A stretch of DNA of 64,000 nt from Siphonodentalium dalli (lineage: Eukaryota; Mollusca; Scaphopoda; Gadilida; Siphonodentaliidae), in NCBI GenBank assembly GCA_032622095.1, contig CP136068.1, positions 13,125,729-13,189,728 of the forward strand, given 5' to 3'. The notes below the pieces were generated by a model. It saw only the letters and a list, made by a program, of their open reading frames with translations. It had not been told where the DNA came from and made no database searches. Below, one piece after another: positions 35,151 through 47,256 of the stretch. Made by a program: the position numbers and the translations under genes. Numbering within the stretch: the stretch's first letter is position 1; each line of letters starts with the position of its first letter.

Positions 35151-38100
35151 GGTTACACTGGTGTAAATATTTCCCATAGGCTTCAATGTTAACGTTTGTT
35201 GATCTGCATCAGAGGTCAAATGGAAACTGTTCAAACTGCCTTCGGATTATGTGAGCTTGACATCTGTGGAAACTTTCCCAATAAAAAAATCAACACCGTC
35301 TAGCAGGGAATCCACTTCAAATTTTCGTTTTTTCATGACTAGGGTCAGTTCCGCACTAAAAAAATATTGTCATTTTTTCAATCACACTTAAAATTTCTAA
35401 ACAGCCACAACAGACTTCACCTTTAATGAATGGGCCTCTTGGCAAATGAAGTTTGTGGGAGAATGATTCCTTGAATTTTTGTCAACAGTTTACATTTAAT
35501 TCATGCAACCAATCACAGCCCAGAGTGTTTTAACTGTGAAACTCTATACTCCTCCCGCAACCGCAGGGGGAGCTGCCTATAGTATTTACACCAGTGTAAC
35601 CTAAAGCGATAGCCCGCTTTTTCGCGGAATAATTGTAACTCCCTACATTTCTTCAGAATTGCCCATCAATGGAAAAAATGTGTTCAAAAACAATATCACT
35701 TCTGTGGTTCTTTATTTATCACACACAATTTAACCCCACCCCCTTTAACAAATTATTCATCAAAAAAGCACAATTTTCCACCACCAGTCATGTTCAGGCC
35801 CCATTTTCACTCAGTTTTAGGGGTCTGGTGTTGCAAACTTGGATCAGCTATGGAAGACTGTACAATATTCTTTCCATGAGAGAACTTCTGGTGATGTGAG
35901 GTCATTGAATCCAGATCTGATCAGCTGAGCATCAAGCGCATGACTTTATCAGCACATTGAAGAATAAAATATGACATTTTCAGGTCTGCAAGGGTGATCC
36001 AAGATAACTGGATGTGGGTGTATATTGAATTAGTTGAATAAAGATATGCTCTCTTTGAATTGCTGAAGCATTTTCTTAAATGTGTCCAAGTTTTAGTGCT
36101 ATTAACCTTCAAATGACCATACCCACCAGTGGAAATGACACACTTTTATGATATATATCTGTATATCACTGGCTATAAAATCCAAAATACTTGTTAGATT
36201 AGGTTCTTATAACAATTGATATATGTGTCGTTGACATGCTCATGTTATGGGTCATTTGCATTATCATGTGACTATTACCACCTTGAAAAAATTTGAAAAT
36301 ACCTTGAAAAATTGGCATTTTTTATGAAAAATCTTACTATTTTTTTGGCTGATGTTAGTGAAATAAGACATCAGCAGCAAGAATAGCCACACCATGCATG
36401 AGGTATTCATTGGACTGAAAGACCAGGCTCTGTAAAATGCATTAAAATGCTTTAAAGTGACTCCCAGGAATCAAAAATGATAAAAAGCTATATTTTCCCT
36501 TTAGGTTACACTGGTGTAAATATTTCCCATAGGCTTCAATGTTAACGTTTGTTGATCTGCATCAGAGGTCAAATGGAAACTGTTCAAACTGCCTTCGGAT
36601 TATGTGAGCTTGACATCTGTGGAAACTTTCCCAATAAAAAAATCAACACCGTCTAGCAGGGAATCCACTTCAAATTTTCGTTTTTTCATGACTAGGGTCA
36701 GTTCCGCACTAAAAAAATATTGTCATTTTTTCAATCACACTTAAAATTTCTAAACAGCCACAACAGACTTCACCTTTAATGAATGGGCCTCTTGGCAAAT
36801 GAAGTTTGTGGGAGAATGATTCCTTGAATTTTTGTCAACAGTTTACATTTAATTCATGCAACCAATCACAGCCCAGAGTGTTTTAACTGTGAAACTCTAT
36901 ACTCCTCCCGCAACCGCAGGGGGAGCTGCCTATAGTATTTACACCAGTGTAACCTAAAGCGATAGCCCGCTTTTTCGCGGAATAATTGTAACTCCCTACA
37001 TTTCTTCAGAATTGCCCATCAATGGAAAAAATGTGTTCAAAAACAATATCACTTCTGTGGTTCTTTATTTATCACACACAATTTAACCCCACCCCCTTTA
37101 ACAAATTATTCATCAAAAAAGCACAATTTTCCACCACCAGTCATGTTCAGGCCCCATTTTCACTCAGTTTTAGGGGTCTGGTGTTGCAAACTTGGATCAG
37201 CTATGGAAGACTGTACAATATTCTTTCCATGAGAGAACTTCTGGTGATGTGAGGTCATTGAATCCAGATCTGATCAGCTGAGCATCAAGCGCATGACTTT
37301 ATCAGCACATTGAAGAATAAAATATGACATTTTCAGGTCTGCAAGGGTGATCCAAGATAACTGGATGTGGGTGTATATTGAATTAGTTGAATAAAGATAT
37401 GCTCTCTTTGAATTGCTGAAGCATTTTCTTAAATGTGTCCAAGTTTTAGTGCTATTAACCTTCAAATGACCATACCCACCAGTGGAAATGACACACTTTT
37501 ATGATATATATCTGTATATCACTGGCTATAAAATCCAAAATACTTGTTAGATTAGGTTCTTATAACAATTGATATATGTGTCGTTGACATGCTCATGTTA
37601 TGGGTCATTTGCATTATCATGTGACTATTACCACCTTGAAAAAATTTGAAAATACCTTGAAAAATTGGCATTTTTTATGAAAAATCTTACTATTTTTTTG
37701 GCTGATGTTAGTGAAATAAGACATCAGCAGCAAGAATAGCCACACCATGCATGAGGTATTCATTGGACTGAAAGACCAGGCTCTGTAAAATGCATTAAAA
37801 TGCTTTAAAGTGACTCCCAGGAATCAAAAATGATAAAAAGCTATATTTTCCCTTTAGGTTACACTGGTGTAAATATTTCCCATAGGCTTCAATGTTAACG
37901 TTTGTTGATCTGCATCAGAGGTCAAATGGAAACTGTTCAAACTGCCTTCGGATTATGTGAGCTTGACATCTGTGGAAACTTTCCCAATAAAAAAATCAAC
38001 ACCGTCTAGCAGGGAATCCACTTCAAATTTTCGTTTTTTCATGACTAGGGTCAGTTCCGCACTAAAAAAATATTGTCATTTTTTCAATCACACTTAAAAT

Positions 38101-38307
38101 TTCTAAACAGCCACAACAGACTTCACCTTTAATGAATGGGCCTCTTGGCAAATGAAGTTTGTGGGAGAATGATTCCTTGAATTTTTGTCAACAGTTTACA
38201 TTTAATTCATGCAACCAATCACAGCCCAGAGTGTTTTAACTGTGAAACTCTATACTCCTCCCGCAACCGCAGGGGGAGCTGCCTATAGTATTTACACCAG
38301 TGTAACC
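35151..38307. mobile_element. Trimeric inverted-repeat block: 451 + 902 + 451 + 902 + 451 bp
   Basis: Three copies of a 451-bp unit (35151-35601, 36504-36954, 37857-38307) each start GGTTACACTGGTGTAAATA and end with its reverse complement. They alternate with two copies of a 902-bp spacer. Copies look identical by eye over the full 1353-bp period. The host satellite is split at CGACCTGTA / TGTAGCCCG, giving a 4-bp duplication TGTA around the whole block. Small frames (76 and 63 codons, each twice) have no known domain, so the block is non-autonomous. The layout recalls LTR-internal-LTR tandems or a MITE concatemer, but no primer site or purine tract is seen. Confidence 0.88.
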
Positions 38308-40215
38308 TGTAGCCCGTGCTAAAGGATTTAGTCATACAAAGAGTAAAATCCAAGATGGCTGCTGGCGGCCATGTTTTATGGCCGAATGACCCCAAAATGA
38401 CTCGTTCCCATCTACATGTCATTATTAACATTCTTGACAAATTTTATGATGATCAGACTAAAAGTAGTACCTGTAGCCCGTGCTAAAGGATTTAGTCATA
38501 CAAAGAGTAAAATCCAAGACGGCTGCTGGCGGCCATGTTTTTTGGCCGAATGACCCCAAAATTACTCGTTCCAATCGACATGTCATTGTTAACATCCATG
38601 ACAAATTTTATGATGATCAGACTAAAGGTAAAACCTGTAGCCCGTGCTAAAGGATTTAGTCATACAAAGAGTCAAATCCAAGACGGCTGCTGGCGACCAT
38701 GTTTTTTGGCCGAATGACCCCAAAATTACTCGTTCCCATCTACATGTCCTTGTTAACATCCATGACAAATTTTATGATGATCAGACTAAAGGTACGACCT
38801 GCAGCCCGTGCTAAAGAATTTAGTCATACAAAGAGTAAAATCCAAGATGGCTGCTGGTGGCCATGTTTTTAGGCCGAATGACCCCAAAATTACTCATTCT
38901 CATCTACATGTCAATATTAACATCCATGACAAATTTCATGATGATCAGATGAACAGTACGACCTGTGGCCCGTGCTAATGGATTAAATTTTGAAATCCAA
39001 GATGACCGCTGGCGGCCATGTTTTTTGTCCGAATGACCCCAAAATGACTCGTCCCCATCTACATTCCAATTTCAACAGCCATGACAAATTTCATGATGAT
39101 CAGACTAAAGGTACGACCTGTAGCTCGTGCTAAAGGATTTAGTCATACAAAGAGTAAATTCCAAGATGGCTGCTGGCGGCCATGTTTTTTGGCCGAATGA
39201 CCCCAAAATTACTCGTTCCCATCTACATGTCCTTGTTAACATCCATGACAAATTTCATGATGATCAGACAAACAGTACGACCTGTGGCCCGTGCTAATGG
39301 ATTAAATTTTGAAATCCAAGATGGCCACTGGCGGCCATGTTTTTTGTCCGAATGACCCCAAAATGACTCGTTCCCATCTACATTCCAATTTCAACAGCCA
39401 TGACAAATTTCATGATGATCAGACTAAAGGTACGACCTGTAGCTCGTGCTAAAGGATTTAGTCATACAAAGAGTAAAATCCAAGATGGCTGCTGGCGGCC
39501 ATGTTTTTTGGCCGAATGACCCCAAAATGACTCGTTCCCATCTACATGTCATTATTAACATTCATGAAAAATTTTATGTTGATCAGACTAAAGGTAAAAC
39601 CTGTAGCCCGTGCTAAAGGATTTAGTCATACAAAGAGTAAAATCCAAGACGGCTGCTGGCGGCCATGTTTTTTGGCCGAATGACCCCAAAATTACTCGTT
39701 CCAATCGACATGTCATTGTTAACATCCATGACAAATTTTATGATGATCAGACTAAAGGTACGACCTGTAGCCCGTGCTAAAGGATTTAGTCATACAAAGA
39801 GTAAAATCCAAGATGGCTGTTGGCGGCCATGTTTTTTGGCCGATTGACCCCAAAATGACTCGTTCCCATCTACATGTCAATATTAACATCCATGACAAAT
39901 TTCATGACGATCAGACAAACAGTGCGACCTGTGGCCCGTGCTAATGGATTGAATTTTGAAATCTAAGATGGCCACTGGCGGCCATGTTTTTTTTTCCGAA
40001 TGACCCCAAAATGAATCATTCCGGTACAATGTTGATGTCAACAGCTATGACAAATTTCATAATGATCCGATCAAAGGTATGACCTGTAGCCTCTATTGTT
40101 GACGCCTTACGCACACACACACACGCACACACACACACACACGCACACACGGACGACGGACGACAAAGCCATGGCAATAGCTCAAACTTTACAAAGTAAA
40201 GTTGAGCTAATAAGC
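38308..40215. repeat. 164-bp repeat array, right part and element end
   Basis: It resumes at TGTAGCCCGTGCTAAAGG and holds about eleven units of 164 or 155 bases, then a CA run (40111-40150), ACGGACGACGGACGAC, and the end GCAATAGCTCAAACTTT and AAAGTTGAGCTAA. The end is inverted relative to the start at 33762 (TAGCTCAACTT), so the whole 33748-40215 is probably one element with satellite interior. Confidence 0.85.
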
Positions 40216-40440
40216 TTTATCAGTCTGATGAATCTTGAGAAGAGGTTGTTTTGAGAATTACTATGGCAGGAAGAGTTATGTCCCTGGCTCCTCCCATATT
40301 TGACCCAGTGACCCCATTTGAACAAAAACTAATCCCAGTCTCCTAGGTACTATCCCCAACAAATATGACCCCATTCGGTGTTGCTGCAGAAGATGTTTTA
40401 ACCCGTTTTTAATGGGAGCGGCACTGGTGAATCATCAAAG
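40216..40440. repeat. Right part of the interrupted tandem element
   Basis: TCTTGAGAAGAGGTTGTTTTG, GAGTTATGTCCCTGGCTCC and TTTGACCCAGTGACCCCA continue the unit seen at 33600-33747 and 41740-42110. Confidence 0.6.
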
Positions 40441-40515
40441 ACCATTTACCATTGCATTCTCTTATATATGTGAGCCTCCCAGAGGGAGCCTCGCATATAT
40501 AAGAGAATAAACTTG
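40441..40515. repeat. Hairpin of the TTAA MITE family, degenerate copy
   Basis: GCATTCTCTTATATATG, GAGCCTCCC / GGGAGCCTCGC, ATATATAAGAGAAT form a hairpin nearly identical to those at 46.8-46.9 kb, without clear TTAA ends. Confidence 0.6.
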
Positions 40516-40571
40516 CTTAAAATATCAAGGTAAATCTATTTCCTTATACATGGAGATGTGCTACAAGTGGG

Positions 40572-41406
40572 TAACAATACTCTGAAGTTTCAAATATCTA
40601 CGATCAAAACTGTAGGAGGAGTTGATTACACCATGAAGGTACCCTCATACAAAAAATTATAAAAAATGTTTTTCAAAGTCGAAAGGCCCATAACTCGGCG
40701 AAAAATCATTGGATCAAATTCAAATTCAAATTCGAACTTGACCTGTATTTTGATATGAACAACCCATAAAAAACAGAATTTCCAATTAAACAATCCAAAC
40801 TTGAGTTATCATCCGGAAACCAAAGAAATAACAAGAAAAATTGAATTTTCTAAGTCGAAAAGCCATTAACTCTGAGAAAAATCATCGGATCAAATTCGAA
40901 CTTCACCTGTATTTTGATATCAATGACTCACAAGAAATGGGATTTTCAATTGAACAGTCCAAACTTGAGTTATCGTCCGGAAACCAAAGAAAAAAGAAGA
41001 AATTTAATTTTCTGAGTCAAAAAAAGTCCATAACTCTAGGAAAAATCATCGGATCAAACTCAAATTCGAACTCAACCTGTATCTTGATATGACTGATCCA
41101 CATAAAAATGGTATTTGCAATTAAAGGATCAAAAATGAGATATCATCCGGAAACTGAAAAAGTGAGAAATTTTCTAAGTAAAAACAAGTTAAAAAAGGGA
41201 AATAACTCCATAAAAGAAAATCAGATCAAACCCAGAATTGCAGAGCACCTCCATTCTTGGTTGAGACACCTACATACCAAGTTTCAATCAAATCAGATGA
41301 TCATTACTGGAGTTATAACTCCGGACGTACAGACAGATGGATGGGATGCACGGACGCACAGATGGGGCTGATTACAAGTCCCCCAAAAATAAATTTTTCG
41401 GGGGAC
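40572..41406. mobile_element. TGTCCCCC-type element, copy 3 (left end lost)
   Basis: From AACAATACTCTGAAGTTTC it follows copy 1 (from 30001) through several TCATCCGGAAAC units, ACCAAGTTTCAATCAAAT and GGACGTACAGACAG to TTTTTCGGGGGACA. Confidence 0.65.
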
Positions 41407-42984
41407 AATGAGGTCCCCAGAGGGTGCATTTGGTAATCCTGCCTGCTGTATGGGTAGCTAAATTCCCCTCTGGTGACCTAATTCTGCAAATGTCAGACAA
41501 ACTAAATTCCGGCGTGGGAACAGCATTTTGTTTTAATTTGATGACAACACCCACAAACACATCAGCGTTATATATGCAGTTGTTTACACCAGCCTGTCAG
41601 ATAAAATCTGTAATCTCAAATTTTCATTATAGATTGAAGTTTCATAACTCTGCGAATATTAAAATGATGTTATTTAAAAACAACTTAACTTCCTTTAAAA
41701 AAAAATGTTTTTTGTTAAATTTAACTTGTTTTTTGAGTTATGTCACTGGCTCCTCCCACATTTAACCCAATGACATTAATTTGAACAAATCTGTACAACA
41801 GTCACCCAAGGACCCTTCATACCAAATATGAACCCATTCAGCCCGATGGTACATGAGAAGTCATTTTAAGAATTACTATGGAGGGATAGAGTTATGGCCC
41901 TGGTTTACTGAGTATTTGACCTGGTGACCTCATTTGAACAAATCTGAATGTGAGTCATCTAGGGAACATCAACACCAAATATGAACCCATTTGGTCTTAT
42001 AGTTCTGGAGAAGATGCTAAAGAATTGTTGACAGATGGGCAGATAGATGGATAGACGAACGGATGTATGCAGATGGACAGATGTCGAATGACAGATGAGG
42101 AGTGATGACTACAGCTCCACCTCCGGTGAGCTAAAAGCTAAAACAACACCACAAATAGATTATGTCACGTTAATGTGTGTGACTCTGTGTATGACCCAGG
42201 AATTTGCCCTGACTTGTCTGTACTCACAGAAATATTTATTTGTACTGATTTAATAACAATGTGTTTATTACGCCACTTTCAATAAATTCCCAATAATAAC
42301 AATGATCTATTATCGATAATATATAGAAAAATAATCAATTTGAGTCGAAGATGTCTTCTGTAAATGTTCAGGTTAACAGGTTATCTTAAAATCAAATTTA
42401 ATAATTTAATATAAATTTAATTTATGACTGCAGCCATAAATTAAATTACAAATTTCCCAGAAGTAATCAAATTAATTGACAGAAAGTGGATTGGGCAACG
42501 CGTGGCACACATCTTGTGAAAAATTATGGTGATAAGGTGTGTGAACTCAAGCTGTTCACTGATTATAAAATTAATGAGTATCCAAGACTATTATGCATAT
42601 AATATAATATTTATTTGATGCATTCACCTGAAAACTGTACAAAATATATTTTTTGCATTCTGGCTTATCTGCCATCTGTAACATAGTCGTATTCTCGATA
42701 GTTATTTCATACTCTATAACCTGGTAACCTAATTCTATGAAGCAGAGTATATGGAAACCAACAACATTTGGGTACAGTCCCACTCTAGCTTGCTATCTTT
42801 GTGTACACAGATCTTGTTGACAATCGCAAATAAGATATTCCGATTTCAAAACAGTTCAACTATCAGTAAAAGAATATCCCAAATCGTGCAACTTAAAATT
42901 AAGAAATTGAACCAATCCACTGCATGTGAGCTCTGCTAATTTACCATGGCACATGTTTTATTCTAATTTCAGTGAGGAAATGTT
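41407..42984. other. Repeat units then unassigned sequence
   Basis: 41740-42135 has two units of the GAGTTATG / ATACCAAATATGAACCCAT family and ends with GATAGATGGATAGACG-type runs and CTCCGGTGAGCTAAAA. 42136-42984 is AT-rich without a recognised gene. Confidence 0.45.
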
Positions 42985-43210
42985 TTCATGTCCAATATCA
43001 TGGAATTGTCACCAGATTACAAGAGTTGTACGTTCAACACTAGCTGCAGAAGCAATGAGTTTAAAAGAAGATATTGAATAAGAAAAGAACTTTCTAAACC
43101 GTGTAACATGGACAGATCCAGTTTTCCAACAACTGGATATATTGACAACAAGACTGCATGTTGTAGAGGCTGCTCATAAGATGGTGTCCAGGCTCTCTTC
43201 AACTTGTAAA
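42985..43210 (+). pseudogene. Possible retroelement RNase H relic
   Basis: The plus strand reads ITRVVRSTLAAEAMSLKED before a stop, very like the R-S-T-L-A-A-E-A-L start of RNase H domains in copia-type pol proteins. A later stretch in the same frame has LHVVEAAHKMVSRL. Stops follow, so it is a decayed fragment. No LTRs were found. The 81-codon minus frame on top is a shadow. Confidence 0.4.
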
Positions 43211-43860
43211 TAGCCTGACCAAACGAGGAACGTCTAGCAATCTGCTGCTTACAATCTTCCACTGGGGGAAGGTTGCTATCAACATGTAAGCAATTTATGT
43301 AGCAGTGTACATCCTGTATATGGATTTTATCAAGAACTTAAAAAAAAGAAAGAATAAAAATGGAGTATGTAGAACTATCGATCATATGAATTTAACTGCA
43401 GAGAACAATGCTCAATAATACAGTGTAGGGTTATGATGAAGTAATAAATTACTCATCATTATTCTATAACCATTGATGACAAAAATAAATTGTTAATGTC
43501 GCTGAGCTTTTAATTATGATAGATCAATTCGATGTGCTGCCCGCGATTCGATTCGACAAAAAAAATTGGGATTTGCAGGAGTCTATTGGACAGTAAGTAA
43601 AACAATGGCTTAGAAATTTTTATTAATTTGGTGTCAAATTGGATTGGGAATCTTTAATCTCTAACATTCTGTGCACAATAGTTCGGGGTCGTTTATTGAT
43701 AATGGGTAGACATACTTGTGATGCCAGTGGCATCCAGACTCTGGATGCCACACATAATTTACAATATTCGGTGAATGTTGAAATTATCAAAGAGACCACT
43801 TAAAATTATGTGACTTTCAACTGGTTGCAAAAATGCGTGAAATCAACAATAGGGTAATTA
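43211..43860. other. Intron sequence, nothing recognised
   Basis: AT-rich sequence without repeat structure that I can name. Confidence 0.3.
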
Positions 43861-44590
43861 ATGCAATGAAAAGACAAGGGGTACGCATCTAAGATGCTTT
43901 TGTCGAGTTTTTTGGCAGTCGAACCAAACTTCTGCCAATACGGTGCACATCTGCGGCAAAAAAAGTCAGACGGGATTATATTATTGCAATAGACCTATAT
44001 ACCAAATATCAATTGAATCCGTTAATATTTCATTGAGTTATCGCACTAACGGTGATAAAATTGTTATTAAAATAGACAAACTAAAACCCATAACTCCGGA
44101 AAAAAAATTTGGACAAACCAGGTTTTCGAACTCGTCCGAGATATTGTTGCAAGAGACTCATATACCAAATATTGTTTAAATCGGTTAATATTTCATTGAG
44201 TTATCGCGCTAACGGTGAAAATATTGCTAAAAATAGACAAACTAAGACCCATAAACTCTGCGAAAAAAAATTCGGACAAACATGATTTTCGAACTCGTCC
44301 GAGATATTGTTGCAAGAGTCTCATATACCAAATATTGTTGAAATTGGTTAATATTTGCGTGAGTTATCACGCTTACGGTGAAAAACTAAAAAAAAAGTCA
44401 TCAAAGATGGATAACTCTTGTCAAAAAATTCGGACGTGACCCATTTTCTACAGGCAGTAAATAGTCATTGGGAGCAACTCGCAGACCAAAATTATGTTGA
44501 ATCCGTTCACAATTGTCAAAGTTATAAGGCATTCTCTAGGTCCGCCCGCCGCCTGCCAACCGTCACTCGTCAAACCATAAGTCGAGTTTT
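43861..44590. repeat. Element with three units of about 150 bp
   Basis: CATATACCAAATATTG, TCGGTTAATATTTCATTGAG, TTATCGC..TAACGGTGA and TTTTCGAACTCGTCCGAGAT recur three times. The grammar is that of the TCATCCGG family, but the words differ. GTACGCATCTAAGATGC lies near the left edge and CCGCCCGCCGCC near the right. Confidence 0.6.
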
Positions 44591-44699
44591 TGAAAAAAGC
44601 TCTACTTCACAACTATGTGACAATGAAGAAATAAATTATTTATTTATTTATAAACAGTTATTATAAATAAATTGTTTAATATTAGATCAATTTTGTTGG

Positions 44700-46210
44700 C
44701 TAGCTCAAAGAAAACCAGAAGAGACATCATGACATGTTATATAACGTCAAAACATTCATTTGGTTTTGCGGGCCAGAATCCAGGCAAGACTGCATGTGTG
44801 ATCTACAAACAACTGATTTTGCCACATTAGACTAGAACTTTTTACACAGACATGCTTTAATTACCATAACAAGGGACATTCATGTTGGTACTGTCGGTAC
44901 CTTATATGGATATGGATGATTCCACAGCCAGTATTAAAGGGAGGGCCAAGTGGTTGCTATGAGACATCCGTCTGCTCAAATACATTAATTGCTTTTACAA
45001 CCTGCGCTAATGGTGGTTTACACACATAAAAACTTTCACTGTTCTCGTCTTAAATGTATACAAATGTCACTCAAAATGAAACACTGTTATATCATGGATA
45101 AATTTCCTAATCAGTGAATTAATTTCAAGTTCAGCACAATATGATTTGACACAGGAAACATTGTTTGAAAATAGTAGATTTAGCCCAGAATGTATGAACG
45201 GGTATCCAAGTTAGGTGAACAAAGATGGCATAAGAATGTTCATTGAAGCAAACACCTCAGTCGCTGATTGGTAGAATATATATGCTAATAATTATTTTAT
45301 TGGCAGCTGTGAAAAGCTCCATTAACCCTCAATTCTATTAAACTTTCTTCTACTCATCAATGTGCCTGTATGGGGTGCAACTTAGGTATGAAGTTGGCAA
45401 GCTTAATTATCGGCTTTATTGCAAACGTGCATGCCACTACGTCGTGACTCATGAGCTCGTGTCGTGAGGTCATGGCTGCATGGGCCATGAGACCAAACCT
45501 TAAGTCCTTATAACCCTTAGACGATAGCTTGGTCTATTCTACTTACACTTTATGTAGAATTTGCAGATATATAACATATATATTGTACCTTGCGTCGTTT
45601 TGGACAAATTAAATGAAATTATGTGCTGTTGGTGTTCACTGACATATGATATACCAAGCGTTAACAATGCACCCCATTCCTGGTTCCTACAAATCATATT
45701 CCCGGGAAACGGGAATGAATATGGGATCCGGGAACCGGGAAATTCCCGTTCCCAGGATTAAACTCTGTTTGACATTTTGCTGCTATCATTCTTCGGAATA
45801 ATTGTCAGAATAAATTACCAGGACTGTCGGCAGAATATATACGCTATTGCAGTTTATTGACAGTAACATGGTGTGACATTGACGGCTTTGAGCCTATGTT
45901 CAAACTAGTAGCATCACAATTCATTTGAATATAAAACCCCAAGCCATCAAGGTCTCACCATGTTATAGTCAATCCACCGCAATAACTTATTATATTATCA
46001 AAGGGAAATGGTTAAACCATAGGTATATCAACGTCTACTCGCATCCAAACAGTCTACAAGATTAAACAAGCAGATCGCGTTTACACCAAGTGCTACATGT
46101 AGGCCTAAATAGGTTCATGACTATTTATACGATCCTTTGCAACGTTCTTTCCATTAACATCATATCAGCGATTATTCTGTATGCCTTGTATATTATCATA
46201 TTATAAAGAA
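44700..46210 (-). repeat. Interspersed repeat, inverted copy of 1785-2300
   Basis: The reverse complement matches 1785-2300 in word order, with more sequence between. One end abuts the donor of Ig exon 2. It holds CCCGGGAAACGGGAATG and GGGAAATTCCCGTTCCC palindromic words at 45700-45757. No coding region is recognised. Confidence 0.55.
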
Positions 46211-46226
46211 AAAACTAAAGACTCAC

Positions 46227-46475
46227 AATGTTCCTCCACAACCACTGATGCCGGTGTAGTAGTGAGTCCTCCATTGCGCACCTCACATGTGTAACTACCA
46301 GGCTTGCTCACAATCAGGGTAGTTTGATCGGCACTGTCGATATCAGTCACACCATTTGCCCATTGGTATGTGTAGCTGATCGGATTCCCATCTTGAGCTG
46401 TTACTGTCATTGTTATCTGATCCCCTCTCACTATTATTACATCTCCAATTGGTGAGGTCGACACGACTGGAGGCC
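46227..46475 (-). CDS. Ig-domain exon 2 (83 aa), lacks the B-strand cysteine
   Basis: The acceptor is TTTTTAATCAG ending at 46476 and the donor GTGAGT at 46226-46221. The domain starts (W)PPVVSTSPIGD, has the C-strand Trp in YTYQWANG and a good F-strand motif, GSYTCEVRNGG. The B strand reads ITMTVTAQ where a Cys is expected, so the usual intradomain disulfide cannot form. At 83 residues it is the shortest domain here and has a compact I-set look. The exon ends VVVEEH plus T and joins exon 3 to read HYPPQ. Just past its donor, a repeat copy begins at about 46210. The reading frame is clean, so I read the missing Cys as a real variant, not decay. Confidence 0.8.
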
Positions 46476-46751
46476 CTGATTAAAAATGATGAAGAGCATG
46501 ATAATAATAGTAATCTAGAACTAAAATGTGGTGAATATGATTTATTGAGTTATCATCCATCCACTTGTGCACAGCTTGAATTGTTCAAATAGAAAAAAGT
46601 TGTTGGGAGATGTTCAACTTAATAATGGAGAGTCATATGTTGTAAAGTGGATTTCTTTTCTCATGATTGGTAATATCTGAAGCAATATGACTGTAACACA
46701 AAATCAAAATTGTCCAGAGAAGCAATATCATAAATATGGCCACATGAGATA

Positions 46752-46984
46752 TTAACCCTTTCATGACGGAAGCTTTGCTGGTGCAGCATTAAAGATCATG
46801 TGCCAGTGCATTCTCTTTTTTATTTGAGTCTCCCTTAGGGAGCCTCGCAAATATAAGAGAATGCACTGGCTTACAAGGTCAAAATAAATATTGTTAGGCC
46901 AATGTATTCTCTTATATATGTGAGGCTCCCTATGGGAGACTCGCATATATAAGGGAACAAAAGCTCCAGTCGTGGGAAGGTTAA
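46752..46984. mobile_element. TTAA-bounded double-hairpin MITE, copy 3 (complete)
   Basis: Ends TTAACCCTTTCATGAC and GTCGTGGGAAGGTTAA share TTAA. Two hairpins lie inside: 46807-46872 (CAGTGCATTCTCTT, GTCTCCCTTAGGGAGCC, AAGAGAATGCACTG) and 46903-46957 (TGTATTCTCTTATATATG, GGCTCCCTATGGGAGAC, ATATATAAGGGAA). At 233 bp with no ORF it is probably mobilised by a piggyBac-type transposase. It lies just upstream of exon 2, in the 781-base intron. Confidence 0.68.
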
Positions 46985-47256
46985 TGAAATAGCACATTCA
47001 TATCATATTGTAATAATGTTGACTTGAATATTTTCTTTTCTCTAAAATGCAAATTCTTATTGGTTGATAAGTTGAACTTCAGTTTTTCATTCACCGGCAT
47101 AAAACAATTTTTAAATGGAATCAACACGCATATATCATCAATATAGGACACGTACAACCAATTAAAAGTGCTGTTCATACATTTCCTATTATGTTTTGAA
47201 CCATGTCCATGTCAACAATGTCAAAAATAAACTAAATCATTAAAATGGTAACTTAC

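Noticed and set aside
35669-37252. Duplicate 76-codon and 63-codon frames repeated at 1353-base spacing
   Set aside because: They are identical because the whole DNA unit is duplicated; no domain and no evidence of coding selection.
40841-41371. Plus frames of 83 and 87 codons with charged repeats
   Set aside because: They lie within TCATCCGGAAAC tandem units of a transposable element and change frame between units.
43017-43262. 81-codon minus frame rich in leucine
   Set aside because: The opposite strand holds a recognisable RNase H-like peptide, which explains the open frame.
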